Part shown: positions 17,798 to 27,557 of the stretch, piece by piece
How the letters are laid out: every line of letters starts with the position of its first letter
Numbering within the stretch: position 1 is the stretch's first letter
Assembly (NCBI RefSeq): GCF_000026985.1
Contig: NC_017390.1
Coordinates: 879,435-943,434, forward strand
Direction of reading: 5' to 3'
Length of the DNA: 64,000 nucleotides
Origin: Erwinia pyrifoliae DSM 12163
GTDB taxonomy: Bacteria; Pseudomonadota; Gammaproteobacteria; Enterobacterales; Enterobacteriaceae
Made by a program: the position numbers and the translations under genes
The notes under the pieces: model-generated
What the model was told of the DNA's origin: nothing
Seen by the model: the letters and a program-made list of their open reading frames with translations, nothing else
Database searches by the model: none

Positions 17798-18997
17798 CTA
17801 TCCGAGCGCATCCCCCAGTCTGAACACGGGCAAATACATCGCCACAACCAGAGTACCAACAATCCCCCCGATCACTATCATCATCAGCGGTTCCAACGCT
17901 GCTGCCAGCGTATCTGCCAGTTGATGAGTTTGCTGTTCATGCCATACCGCGAGCCTGACCAGCAACGTATCCAGCGAGCCTGATTCTTCCCCAACCTTAA
18001 CCAACTGATAACACAGAGGAGTAAATAGCGGGTGCGACTTCAGCGCCTGGTGCAGCGGGTAACCCGCCGCAATATGTTGTTGCAATTGACTGACAGCCTC
18101 ACGCCACAACAGCGGGGAAAGCGTTTGCTCTATCGCTTGCAGGCTGTGTAACAGGGTCAATCCGGCACGTTGGGTCAATGAAAGGGTAGTAAATATCTGG
18201 CTTAACTGGCTGCCCCGATAGAGCCTGGCCACCAGCGGTAGCCTGAGCAGCAGGCGTTGCTCATAGCGTTGCCAGGCAGGATATTTAAGGCGCTGCGTTT
18301 TCCACAGCAGGCACGCCGCTACGATAACGCCGAACAGTGGTAATGCCTGTTGCTGTAAAATTCGCGAGCACGTAATCACAGCCTGAGTAAACCCAGGAAG
18401 CGGCGCGTTAAACGAGCGATAGATGGCGACGAACTCCGGCAGAACAAAAACCAGCATGCCGATGCTGACCAGCAGGGCAACGGCCATGATAAACAGCGGG
18501 TAACGCAACGCTTTTTGCACCTTTTGCCGCAGCAGTTGCTGCTTTTCCTGCTGTATTGCCAGCTGCAGGCAGCATTCGTCCAGCTCCCCGGTTAGCTCAC
18601 CGATATGGACCAGTGCGGGGATCAGCGGCGGAAAAATATCGGGCCACTCGCGTAACGCCTGTGAAAAAGGCTCCCCGGCGCTGATCCGCTGATGCAGATG
18701 GATTAGCAGCGCCTGCCAGCCCGCTTCGGGATGCCCGTCAGCCAATAACTGTAAACATGCGGGCAGTGGCATTCCTGCTTTGAGCAATGTGGCGAGCTGA
18801 CGTAAGAATGCAGTCTTTTGTTGCCATAGCCAGCGGCGAGAGCCGTAGCGGCGGCCACGCGAAATCTTTAGCGGCATCTGGTGTTGTGCGGCCAGCTCTT
18901 CTGCTATCTGTGCGGGGCTGACAGCAAAGCTGCATCCATGGTGGAGTTGCCCACTATCGTCAATAGCCTGCCAGCGGAACAGATAGCGTTCACCCAT
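17798..18997 (-). CDS. hofC: Type IV pilus assembly platform protein HofC (PilC family)
   Basis: An inner-membrane platform protein paralogous to GspF at 8005-9210. The 399-aa protein shows two repeats of the GspF domain, with LATLLKAGMPLPACLQLL near 65 and FTTLSLTQRAGLTLLHSL near 265. Hydrophobic segments lie near 165-195, 210-230 and 370-392. The EESGSLD motif is present (GEESGSLDTLL). It overlaps hofB by 8 bp in the operon ppdD-hofB-hofC. Confidence 0.9.
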   Translation of the reverse strand: MGERYLFRWQAIDDSGQLHHGCSFAVSPAQIAEELAAQHQMPLKISRGRRYGSRRWLWQQKTAFLRQLATLLKAGMPLPACLQLLADGHPEAGWQALLIHLHQRISAGEPFSQALREWPDIFPPLIPALVHIGELTGELDECCLQLAIQQEKQQLLRQKVQKALRYPLFIMAVALLVSIGMLVFVLPEFVAIYRSFNAPLPGFTQAVITCSRILQQQALPLFGVIVAACLLWKTQRLKYPAWQRYEQRLLLRLPLVARLYRGSQLSQIFTTLSLTQRAGLTLLHSLQAIEQTLSPLLWREAVSQLQQHIAAGYPLHQALKSHPLFTPLCYQLVKVGEESGSLDTLLVRLAVWHEQQTHQLADTLAAALEPLMMIVIGGIVGTLVVAMYLPVFRLGDALG

Positions 18998-20390
18998 CGC
19001 TGCCTCCGGCTACGCGCGTTAGCTCCTCCAGCGTTGTTTCTCCGCGATTAACGCAATGCAGTCCTTCAACGAACAGCGTGTTCATTCCCTGCTGCCGTGC
19101 AATTTTAGCCAGTTCTTCCGGCTGGGCCGATTTTGCCAGTGCGTTTTGCAGTCGTGCGGAGATGGGCAGCAGTTCAAACAGAGGAAGACGGCCATAAAAA
19201 CCCGAGAAGCAACGTTCACAGCCCACCGCCAGCCAGTTTTGCACGGTTCCCGGCCAGATATGGGGAGGAAAATGGGAAACTGCCGTAGCAGGTTGCCGGC
19301 AGTGAGGACAGAGCTTTCGTACCAGCCGCTGCGCAATGACCAGTTTAAGAGCTGATGCCAGCAAATATCCCGGCACGCCCATCTGACCAAGCCGCACCAG
19401 CGTTTCGGTAGTTGAGTTGGTATGCAACGTTGAAAGTACCAGGTGCCCTGTCTGCGCTGCTTTTATGGCGATCTCAGCGGTTTCAGCATCACGGATCTCG
19501 CCGATCATAATCACGTCGGGATCCTGGCGCAGTAGAGCACGTAACACGCGGTGAAAATCCAGCCCTGACTTAGCGTGGATCTGGGTTTGATTGACCCCCA
19601 ACATGGGGATTTCCACCGGATCCTCCACGCTACACAGGTTACGCGTGGCGATATTCAACCAGCTCAGGCCGCTATAAAGCGTAAAGGTTTTGCCACTGCC
19701 GGTGGGGCCGGTGACCAGGATCATCCCCTGCGGACGAGCCAGTGCTTCGCGGTAGCGCTTCAACAGCGAGCCGGGCATGCCGAGGTTTTCCAGCGCAATG
19801 GCATGGCTATCGCTTTGCATCAGGCGCACTACGGCCTTTTCACCAAATCGTGTTGGCAGGGTCGAGAGACGGAATGATTCGGTATTACCATTCAGCAGCA
19901 GTGAAAACTGCCCGTCCTGTGGCACCCGACGTTCCGAGATATCCAGGCTGGCAAGAATTTTCAGACGAGCGATCAGCGGTGTGCTGCTTTCCACTCCGGC
20001 CAGGGGCAATTGCTGTAATACGCCGTCGACACGTAAACGCAGCCGCAGGCTACTTTCCTGCGGCTCAATATGAATATCAGATGCACGTTTTTGTAACGCT
20101 TGCACCAGTAAAGCGTTGATGATTTCTACTGCTGTGCCGTTGTACTCCGGCGCACCCTCTGCTGCTGCCAGAGCCGGAAGTTCCTTCCGTTGGTGAAACT
20201 GCTCCAGCCTTGCTTGCGGCCAGCATTCAACTTCAATAGGGCAGTGGGCGGCAAAACGCAGTTCGGCCATCAGCGTATGGCTGGGGGTCTCAGCGACCGC
20301 AATATGTAGCCGCTGTGCGTTGAACTCAACGATAATCGCCTGATGAGCCAGACAAATCGCTTCGACCGCTCGTTGTGTCGCCGGTGTCAT
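18990..20390 (-). CDS. hofB: Type IV pilus assembly ATPase HofB (PilB family)
   Basis: A cytoplasmic ATPase for pilus extension, paralogous to GspE. The 466-aa protein has Walker A GPTGSGKTFT, the Asp box region DPDVIMIGEIRDAETAE, the His box LHTNSTTETLV and the zinc motif CPHC ... CERC. It overlaps ppdD by 4 bp and hofC by 8 bp. No pilT, pilMNOPQ or other pilus genes are in the window; in E. coli those are encoded elsewhere. Confidence 0.92.
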   Translation of the reverse strand: MTPATQRAVEAICLAHQAIIVEFNAQRLHIAVAETPSHTLMAELRFAAHCPIEVECWPQARLEQFHQRKELPALAAAEGAPEYNGTAVEIINALLVQALQKRASDIHIEPQESSLRLRLRVDGVLQQLPLAGVESSTPLIARLKILASLDISERRVPQDGQFSLLLNGNTESFRLSTLPTRFGEKAVVRLMQSDSHAIALENLGMPGSLLKRYREALARPQGMILVTGPTGSGKTFTLYSGLSWLNIATRNLCSVEDPVEIPMLGVNQTQIHAKSGLDFHRVLRALLRQDPDVIMIGEIRDAETAEIAIKAAQTGHLVLSTLHTNSTTETLVRLGQMGVPGYLLASALKLVIAQRLVRKLCPHCRQPATAVSHFPPHIWPGTVQNWLAVGCERCFSGFYGRLPLFELLPISARLQNALAKSAQPEELAKIARQQGMNTLFVEGLHCVNRGETTLEELTRVAGGSDG

Positions 20391-20830
20391 GGCACCGGCT
20401 CCTCATCAAAACGGAACACATCCTGGCAAGCGTCCTTCAGTGCGGCAGCTTCGCTTGCACAGCTACGTTGCCAGCTTAACTGCCCGTCCTTATTGTCCCA
20501 CTGTGGCGTAAGCTTAACGCTTAACCCCTTCAGGCTTTCCTGACCGGTCAGGGTAATGACCCCGGCGTTCACCTTGAGGGCTGAAATATAGCGCGAGGTG
20601 CGTTCGGTGGGAACGCCATTGCTGCCTGCGCTGCAGTTGCCGCTGCCACCACGCTCAATGGCACAAAGCTCGACGGCAGTTTTATACGGCATGGCGCTCT
20701 GTAGCATATCTGTCAATGCGGCCTTTTGCAGATAGCTCTGGTAAGCGGGCAGGCCGATAGCGCTAAGAATGGCGATGATAGCGATAACAATCATCAGTTC
20801 GATCAGGGTGAATCCCCGTTGGTGGATCAT
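20387..20830 (-). CDS. ppdD: Prepilin peptidase-dependent major pilin PpdD
   Basis: A type IVa pilin subunit of 147 aa. It has a short leader MIHQRG followed by FTLIELMIVIAIIAILSAIG, with Phe+1 and Glu+5. Cysteines near residues 56, 65, 124 and 133 could form pilin disulfides. A strong ribosome site (AAGGAGG, 7 nt before ATG 20830) supports the start. The leader should be cut by GspO, the only prepilin peptidase in the window (inference). Confidence 0.93.
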   Translation of the reverse strand: MIHQRGFTLIELMIVIAIIAILSAIGLPAYQSYLQKAALTDMLQSAMPYKTAVELCAIERGGSGNCSAGSNGVPTERTSRYISALKVNAGVITLTGQESLKGLSVKLTPQWDNKDGQLSWQRSCASEAAALKDACQDVFRFDEEPVP

Positions 20831-20994
20831 GGCAAACCTCCTTGTGGTTAAGAGCTAAGCACGATAGTTCGCGGCAGGGAGCGAATGCCAGCGGCAAACG
20901 GCAGATTTCAGGCGGAGGCCGCAAAGTATCCGGTTGAGTTACATTGCTAAACACGCTGCCTGAAGCCGTTACGCAAAAACGGCATTCTGCGCGT

Positions 20995-21020
20995 AAAAAG
21001 GCCAGCGCTGACGGCTGGCC
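20995..21020 (-). terminator. Rho-independent terminator of nadC
   Basis: GGCCAGC and GCTGGCC (21000-21020) form a 7-bp stem with a 7-nt loop. The minus strand continues with five T (A tract 20995-20999). It lies 24 bp after the nadC stop. Confidence 0.8.
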
Positions 21021-21043
21021 TGGAGTAAAAAGAGGAAAACGAG

Positions 21044-22199
<1,156 letters not shown>

Positions 22200-22545
22200 G
22201 CCCGGGGCGGAACAGGCGTAATGATACGCCGGGCGGGTCACTGCCGCTGCTACTGTTCGATGCACCTTGTCTGATGCGGTTCCAGTCGATTGACGCCCTT
22301 GATGGTGCTGGTATTCCCTGGCGTGTCGTATTTACCAACAGCAGGCAGGCCAGGGGGCAATAAGCTGTGACTTTCAGCTACCCACCGGGTTATAAAAGCT
22401 GCATCAAACCAGCTTGCCACAGTTGGCTGAACTGGGAATTGTGTTGCACCAGGGACAAGAGAATATTCGACCCGCCGCCGCACGACTGCGTGAAATCTTA
22501 CTGGCGCAGCTGGAGCCGTGGCTGTCTAAGAATGGCGTACCTTGA
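22200..22545 (+). pseudogene. Remnant of a LysR-type regulator (C-terminal effector domain)
   Basis: The frame beginning LPLLLFDAPCLMRFQ at 22241 reads on as IDALDGAGIPWRVVFTN, the typical LysR effector-domain segment in which AGIPWR(I/V)VFTS recurs. It then stops at a TAA after RQARGQ. The chain resumes in other frames as VTFSYPPGYKS and then LPQLAELGIVLHQGQENI up to LEPWLSKNGVP and a TGA at 22543-22545. At least two disruptions are needed and the DNA-binding half is not recognisable. I know of no such regulator gene at this spot in E. coli, where nadC and ampD are adjacent. The identification rests on motif pattern only. Confidence 0.55.
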
Positions 22546-22639
22546 TAAGGTGAGAACCAAAGCGTGGTGGCAATGAAGTTTGATTAAACAGCAAAAAATC
22601 ATGTTAACCTGTTTCAATCAGAATACAGGAGAGCAGGGT

Positions 22640-23209
22640 ATGCAGCTGCAAGATGGCTGGATCGCGGGCGTCCGGCGCGTGCCGTCGCCGCATTTTAATC
22701 AGCGACCGGATGATGAAGCGCCTTCGCTGTTAGTCATTCACAACATCAGTCTGCCGCCCGGTGAGTTTGGCGGCCCGTGGATTGATGCGCTATTTACCGG
22801 TCAACTCGATGCGGACGCTCACCCTTATTTTTCCGGGATCTGCCAACTTCAGGTGTCTGCACACTGTTTGATCCGCCGTGATGGCGAAATTGTGCAATAT
22901 GTTCCGTTTCACCTGCGGGCCTGGCATGCTGGCGTTTCCAGCTATCAGGGGCGCGAAGTCTGCAATGATTTTTCGATAGGTATTGAGCTGGAAGGCACGG
23001 ATACGCTGCCTTATACCGATGCGCAATATCAGGCGTTACGGGCGGTCACTGAACTACTGGTTCAGCATTACCCGTCAATCGCCCGGCATATTGCCGGCCA
23101 TAGCGATATTGCTCCACAGCGAAAGACCGATCCCGGACCCTCTTTCGATTGGACACGGTTTCGCGCCGTTCTGGCATCCCACACCCAAACAACGGGAGTT
23201 AAGGAATGA
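22640..23209 (+). CDS. ampD: 1,6-anhydro-N-acetylmuramyl-L-alanine amidase AmpD
   Basis: A cytosolic zinc amidase that recycles cell-wall anhydromuropeptides and so controls the ampC inducer level. From ATG 22640 ([20 protein letters not shown]) it is 189 aa. Zinc ligands are His in VIHNIS, His in AGHSDIAP and Asp in [10 protein letters not shown]; the catalytic Glu lies in GIELEG. The upstream ATG at 22580 is rejected because E. coli AmpD begins at the equivalent of 22640. It overlaps ampE by 4 bp. Confidence 0.95.
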   Translation: MQLQDGWIAGVRRVPSPHFNQRPDDEAPSLLVIHNISLPPGEFGGPWIDALFTGQLDADAHPYFSGICQLQVSAHCLIRRDGEIVQYVPFHLRAWHAGVSSYQGREVCNDFSIGIELEGTDTLPYTDAQYQALRAVTELLVQHYPSIARHIAGHSDIAPQRKTDPGPSFDWTRFRAVLASHTQTTGVKE

Positions 23210-24060
23210 CATTATTTAGTCTGTTACTGGTTCTCGGCTGGGAACGTTTGTTCAAACTGGGCGAGCACTGGCAGCTCGATCACCATCTGATACCGCTATT
23301 CCGATCGCGTAAGCATTTTTCTCTGGCGCATACCTTGCTAATGCTGCTGGTGGTCATGGGACTGGTGGCGCTCTGTTTGCTGGCATTGAAAGGGCTGTTT
23401 TTTGGTGTGCCTAAGCTGCTGTTTTGGGTACTGGTCGGGCTACTTTGTATTGGAGCGGGTTCCGTACGTTTGCACTATCACGCCTATCTGAAAGCCGCCG
23501 GTCACAACGATACTGCGGCACATAACGCGATGGCAGAAGAGTTGACGCTGATCCACGGCATGCCCGTTGACTGCGACGAGCGTGAATATTTGCGCGAATT
23601 ACAAAATGCGCTGTTGTGGATTAACTACCGCTTTTATCTGGCTCCGCTGTTCTGGTTTGTGGTCGGCGGCGCCTGGGGGCCGGTACTGCTGGTGGGATAT
23701 GCGTTTCTGCGCGCCTGGCAAAGTTGGCTGGCACGTATGCCGGAGCCTCTGGCACGCGCTCAGTCTGGAGTTGATGCCGTTCTGCATTGGATAGACTGGG
23801 TTCCGGTGCGGCTGGCAGGTGTTGCCTATGCATTGCTGGGGCATGGTGAGCGTGCGCTGCCTGCGTGGTTTGCCTCACTGGGAGATCGCCATACCTCGCA
23901 GTATCAGGTGTTAACTACTCTGGCGCAGTTCTCGCTGGAACGAGATCCGCACCTGGATAAGGTTGAGACGCCACGCGTGGCGGTAGCACTGGCGAAAAAA
24001 GTATCCCTGGTACTGGTGGTCGTGGTGGCGTTACTGACGATTTACGGCACGCTGGTTTAA
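23206..24060 (+). CDS. ampE: Inner-membrane protein AmpE
   Basis: A membrane protein co-transcribed with ampD and proposed to act as a signalling sensor in beta-lactamase induction. The 284-aa length equals E. coli AmpE. Hydrophobic segments occur near 40-60, 65-85, 145-165 and 262-282. The N-terminus [20 protein letters not shown] is typical. In E. coli the next gene is aroP; here a 9.7-kb accessory block intervenes. Confidence 0.93.
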   Translation: MTLFSLLLVLGWERLFKLGEHWQLDHHLIPLFRSRKHFSLAHTLLMLLVVMGLVALCLLALKGLFFGVPKLLFWVLVGLLCIGAGSVRLHYHAYLKAAGHNDTAAHNAMAEELTLIHGMPVDCDEREYLRELQNALLWINYRFYLAPLFWFVVGGAWGPVLLVGYAFLRAWQSWLARMPEPLARAQSGVDAVLHWIDWVPVRLAGVAYALLGHGERALPAWFASLGDRHTSQYQVLTTLAQFSLERDPHLDKVETPRVAVALAKKVSLVLVVVVALLTIYGTLV

Positions 24061-24117
24061 TACCGGCGCAGAAGTTTTATGTCAACCAACGGACTGAACT
24101 CATGGGAACGGTCCGAA

Positions 24118-27100
24118 TTAAGCTTTTTTGGCAGGGCGTTCTGTCGAAGCGATAAATACTAACCCCAGATAGCGATAATTATCGCTATCGACGCTATTTT
24201 CTTTATCTGTATCTCTTTTAAACTTTTTATTATGGTCCAGGTTTGCCAGATATTTAACATGAGCGACGAAGTTATCAGCGTTATCCATTATCATATTTGA
24301 CTTTAACATTGGAGTGGTTTTGAGTATATCCCACCCTGTATCAGCATCAACGAGCTGGTTTATACCAACGTGCTGATAGGCTGCATTCATAAATCGTTTG
24401 AAGGAAATATTATTTTTTATTTCTCCGCTATCTATTGCACTGTTTATTTTCTGACGCAGTACGCGAGTATTACCCGGTAAGTAAGTTTCTTCGTGTACTT
24501 CATTGTAGCAAATATCTAATGAACCGAGCGCCAGGTGGGAGCCTTCATGTATGAAAGTGGAGTCCAGGTAGTTAACGTTCATCTCCATAATGGGACTGCC
24601 AATGGGGCTATTCTGTACATTAGAGTCAAGCATAATAAATATCCTGCAATGAGGATCTTCCAAAAAAGTAAAAGCCAGTGGTATCGTTCTGAGATGATTT
24701 TGATCTTGAATAATACTAATGGAATTAAATGGATTGCGCGCATCTGTAATCCGTCTGGTGGAAACTATAATGATGTTATTGTAATTGTTTCTTTCAGATT
24801 CATTCAAAAAATCACGAGTGCGCCATAATTGTGTTTTAAGTCTGAATATCGCTTCAGTAAGTATTTTTTTATTTTGAGTATTAAGAGAGAGAGAAAGATA
24901 TTCCCTGATTTTATTTTCATAAGAAACATCACTTATCCTGGCTATTGCCAGAGCAATATTTTCTTGCGCAGATCTAAAAGCCATTCTGTACTTCACGCGT
25001 GCAAGCGTTATAAAAGGAGGAACTATATTATCCTGATGTAAACCGTGATATAAATCATATGTATGCCCCTGCAGATCCTGAGTAATATAGTTATCTATAT
25101 CTCTGTTTAAAGCCGGAAAATCTTCGGTAAATGGCACTTTCATTATGGGTAAAAACGCATTTATGGCTTTGATTCTTTCAATTTGTTCAGCGGTTAACCC
25201 CCCGGCGGGTTCCTTCCGATAAATGTACCTGACATCATTGATGGTTAAATCACCATCTTTTTTAACTCTCTCATGGAATACTTTAAGCGCTGAAGTATCA
25301 AGATTTTCTTTTACCGAATCAAAAAACGCATCCCCCTCTGTATCAGGTAATGCCATTGCCCTGTCCAGAACAACCATTATAATAAGACTAACAGCGTCAT
25401 TTTTTATCTTACTCCATGCCTGCATTTGCTCATCATAGGTGACAGCATCTAAAGCATGCTCAATATGGATGGCGAGGGTTAAGAAGGGTGATACCGGATT
25501 AGGAATGAAATTTGATGCTTCTATCATCTCTTCATATATATCACGCTCCACCCTTGCATCTGATTTTATTTGTGACCAGAGATCGGATAATGCTTTATTT
25601 TTTACGCTATTGAAAAAATCCGTAAAGAAGTTGTCAGACGAAACCCCGACTGCCTTTATTGCTACTCGGTCAGAGTAACTATTATCCTTATTAATTGTAT
25701 TTAGCCAGGCATCAATACCATCATAAAATAGATTATTCTTCCTATTTGCGATGGTAAAGTGAGAAGCTATCATAGCACGATGCTTTTCAGTCGCGCAGGT
25801 ATTGGCTACCCATGACCGCATCTCAAAATCGCCCCTGAAAGAGAAAAACTTAAAATCACTTTTGGGGAAATATAGCGTTATCCGCCCACTGTGACTATTT
25901 TTGAAGATAAAAGCATTTGCCGCACTGTAGCCGTTGATATCAAAAAAAGCCGCAGTTACGTTAATGTCTTTTAACAAGCCGACCCCATTGAGCACGTCTG
26001 TGGCTGAATCATGGTCAATCTGGCTGCTGTCCAGATGATTTATAAAGGAAATAAAAATATTTTTGATGTGTGCGTCTTTATTATTGTAGCGTTCGATTAG
26101 TTTTTGTTTAGCATAATTATAAAAATCAATCTTCCAAACCAGATCGCCAAACTTACTGGCATCAATTTTTATCCTGTCTTTAAAATCATAATCAGTGATA
26201 TGATTATCCAGGTACGAGATATCATAAATTGCACTAACCGCATCTACCCGCACGTAGTATTTCCAGAAGTCGCTGTCAAAATTAGTGAAAAGGCATTCAG
26301 TGAGCGTTTTCTTGGTCAAAGGTTTGAAATAAGTGATGTTAACGCCATTATCAAAGCGTTCCATAAAAGTGATAAAGTAACTCTTATTCGGATCGATTTT
26401 TAAATGGAATTGCTGGCTTATCCTTTCTTGTAAAACAGTAGCTGCAATATCTTTCAAATCTGGATATTTATTGCTGTATTTTTCGAAGTAGCTGATCAAA
26501 GCTGCCCGCCCTGCTTGAATAAAATTATCATTTTCTTTTTTTTTCGCAACATCATCAGAATTGTTCTTTAGATTTAATATTTTATCTTCGATTCCTTCAA
26601 TAATGCTTCTCTCGTCGCCACTTTTGCCAACGTATTTATTTTCACTTACGGGAAATGCCTCTGCCAGCGGGGGGCTTAGCGGGTCATAAAGATTGATTAA
26701 ATCGCCCACCTTATTCAGAACTCCTGCAATATGACTCAGCAGGCTTGTTATCTTAGCGCCAGCCATTTTTACTGTTGTCGTGAACGGGGTCGATGGAGAT
26801 AAATTTTTAGCGGGCGGATTGCTCAGCGTCTGCTCTGCTGCTTGCAGTCGGGTAAGTTTATCAAAAGCCTGACAAACTTCCCGATCAAGCCGATTTAAAT
26901 CCGGGCAGATGTCATAATTTATTTTTCTTTTTTTGATGATGTCGCTTTGACTAGTATTTTTCCAGCTCGTTGCCTGAGCAGGGGCATGCTGGCTGACGCA
27001 AATTGGATCATGTGGTGATGGGTAAATGATTGAAGGTGGGTTAACTGTATTATTGGTTGTCAGGGAATTACAGTGGCTTTGCTGTGCGCAGGTAGTCCGG

Positions 27101-27252
27101 GCCAGGAAGTGTAAAAATACATTGGATAAGTCCTGCCGTAATATATTATCGCTATGTCTACCGGGGGTTATCGCCATCTTATTAATCGATTCTTGCTGTG
27201 CTTTATGGTCGTAATACTCCCGGATATTTTGCTGAGAAGATGATATTGTCAT
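24118..27252 (-). CDS. Giant toxin/effector-like protein, DUF6543-like (dermonecrotic toxin type) with C-terminal HExxH metallopeptidase motif (paralogue A)
   Basis: A 1044-aa protein with no signal peptide or clear membrane helix. Residues about 290-480 resemble the dermonecrotic-toxin DUF6543 domain: KKTLTECLFTNF, GIYD-like AIYDIS, then DLVWKIDFYNYAKQKL. The C-terminal part has FIHEGSHLALGSLDICYNE with H902, E903 and H906, and Asp913 seven residues later. HExxH followed by G(S/T)xDxxY is the zinc signature of aspzincin (M35-like) peptidases. NADNFVAHVKYLA near residue 1005 matches their conserved C-terminal segment. The gene is AT-rich beside its neighbours and has a paralogue immediately upstream. 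An AGGA ribosome site precedes ATG 27252. A secreted peptidase toxin or effector is my inference; substrate and secretion route are unknown. I found no hrp-box upstream. Confidence 0.6.
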   Translation of the reverse strand: MTISSSQQNIREYYDHKAQQESINKMAITPGRHSDNILRQDLSNVFLHFLARTTCAQQSHCNSLTTNNTVNPPSIIYPSPHDPICVSQHAPAQATSWKNTSQSDIIKKRKINYDICPDLNRLDREVCQAFDKLTRLQAAEQTLSNPPAKNLSPSTPFTTTVKMAGAKITSLLSHIAGVLNKVGDLINLYDPLSPPLAEAFPVSENKYVGKSGDERSIIEGIEDKILNLKNNSDDVAKKKENDNFIQAGRAALISYFEKYSNKYPDLKDIAATVLQERISQQFHLKIDPNKSYFITFMERFDNGVNITYFKPLTKKTLTECLFTNFDSDFWKYYVRVDAVSAIYDISYLDNHITDYDFKDRIKIDASKFGDLVWKIDFYNYAKQKLIERYNNKDAHIKNIFISFINHLDSSQIDHDSATDVLNGVGLLKDINVTAAFFDINGYSAANAFIFKNSHSGRITLYFPKSDFKFFSFRGDFEMRSWVANTCATEKHRAMIASHFTIANRKNNLFYDGIDAWLNTINKDNSYSDRVAIKAVGVSSDNFFTDFFNSVKNKALSDLWSQIKSDARVERDIYEEMIEASNFIPNPVSPFLTLAIHIEHALDAVTYDEQMQAWSKIKNDAVSLIIMVVLDRAMALPDTEGDAFFDSVKENLDTSALKVFHERVKKDGDLTINDVRYIYRKEPAGGLTAEQIERIKAINAFLPIMKVPFTEDFPALNRDIDNYITQDLQGHTYDLYHGLHQDNIVPPFITLARVKYRMAFRSAQENIALAIARISDVSYENKIREYLSLSLNTQNKKILTEAIFRLKTQLWRTRDFLNESERNNYNNIIIVSTRRITDARNPFNSISIIQDQNHLRTIPLAFTFLEDPHCRIFIMLDSNVQNSPIGSPIMEMNVNYLDSTFIHEGSHLALGSLDICYNEVHEETYLPGNTRVLRQKINSAIDSGEIKNNISFKRFMNAAYQHVGINQLVDADTGWDILKTTPMLKSNMIMDNADNFVAHVKYLANLDHNKKFKRDTDKENSVDSDNYRYLGLVFIASTERPAKKA

Positions 27253-27557
27253 TTTTTACATCCTGTACTTTGTTATGGGTTATAAGGGAGGAATATGCTT
27301 TGTTTAAAAGATGTTATCTTTGGTGACGTGAGTGAATAAATACGCTTTACTCAGTTAACCGGGTGAAAATCAGAGGAATAGCTTACGCATAAAAGCGTTT
27401 GCACGGTAATGTGCGCGGATGTGAAAAATATGAAGACTAACATGAAATAATAGCAGGGTAATTGTGATAAGGGCCGGCATTTAAATGCTTTTCTGCTGTG
27501 GTCTGAACTCATCGTGATTTATATCGCCAGGTTTATTCCTGTATCGGAAAGCATACG
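27253..27557. other. Intergenic region between the two toxin-like genes
   Basis: An AT-rich gap of 305 bp. I see no ORF, no strong terminator hairpin and no match to the HrpL promoter (GGAACC ... CCAC) on the minus strand. It presumably holds the promoter of the 24118-27252 gene. Confidence 0.4.
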
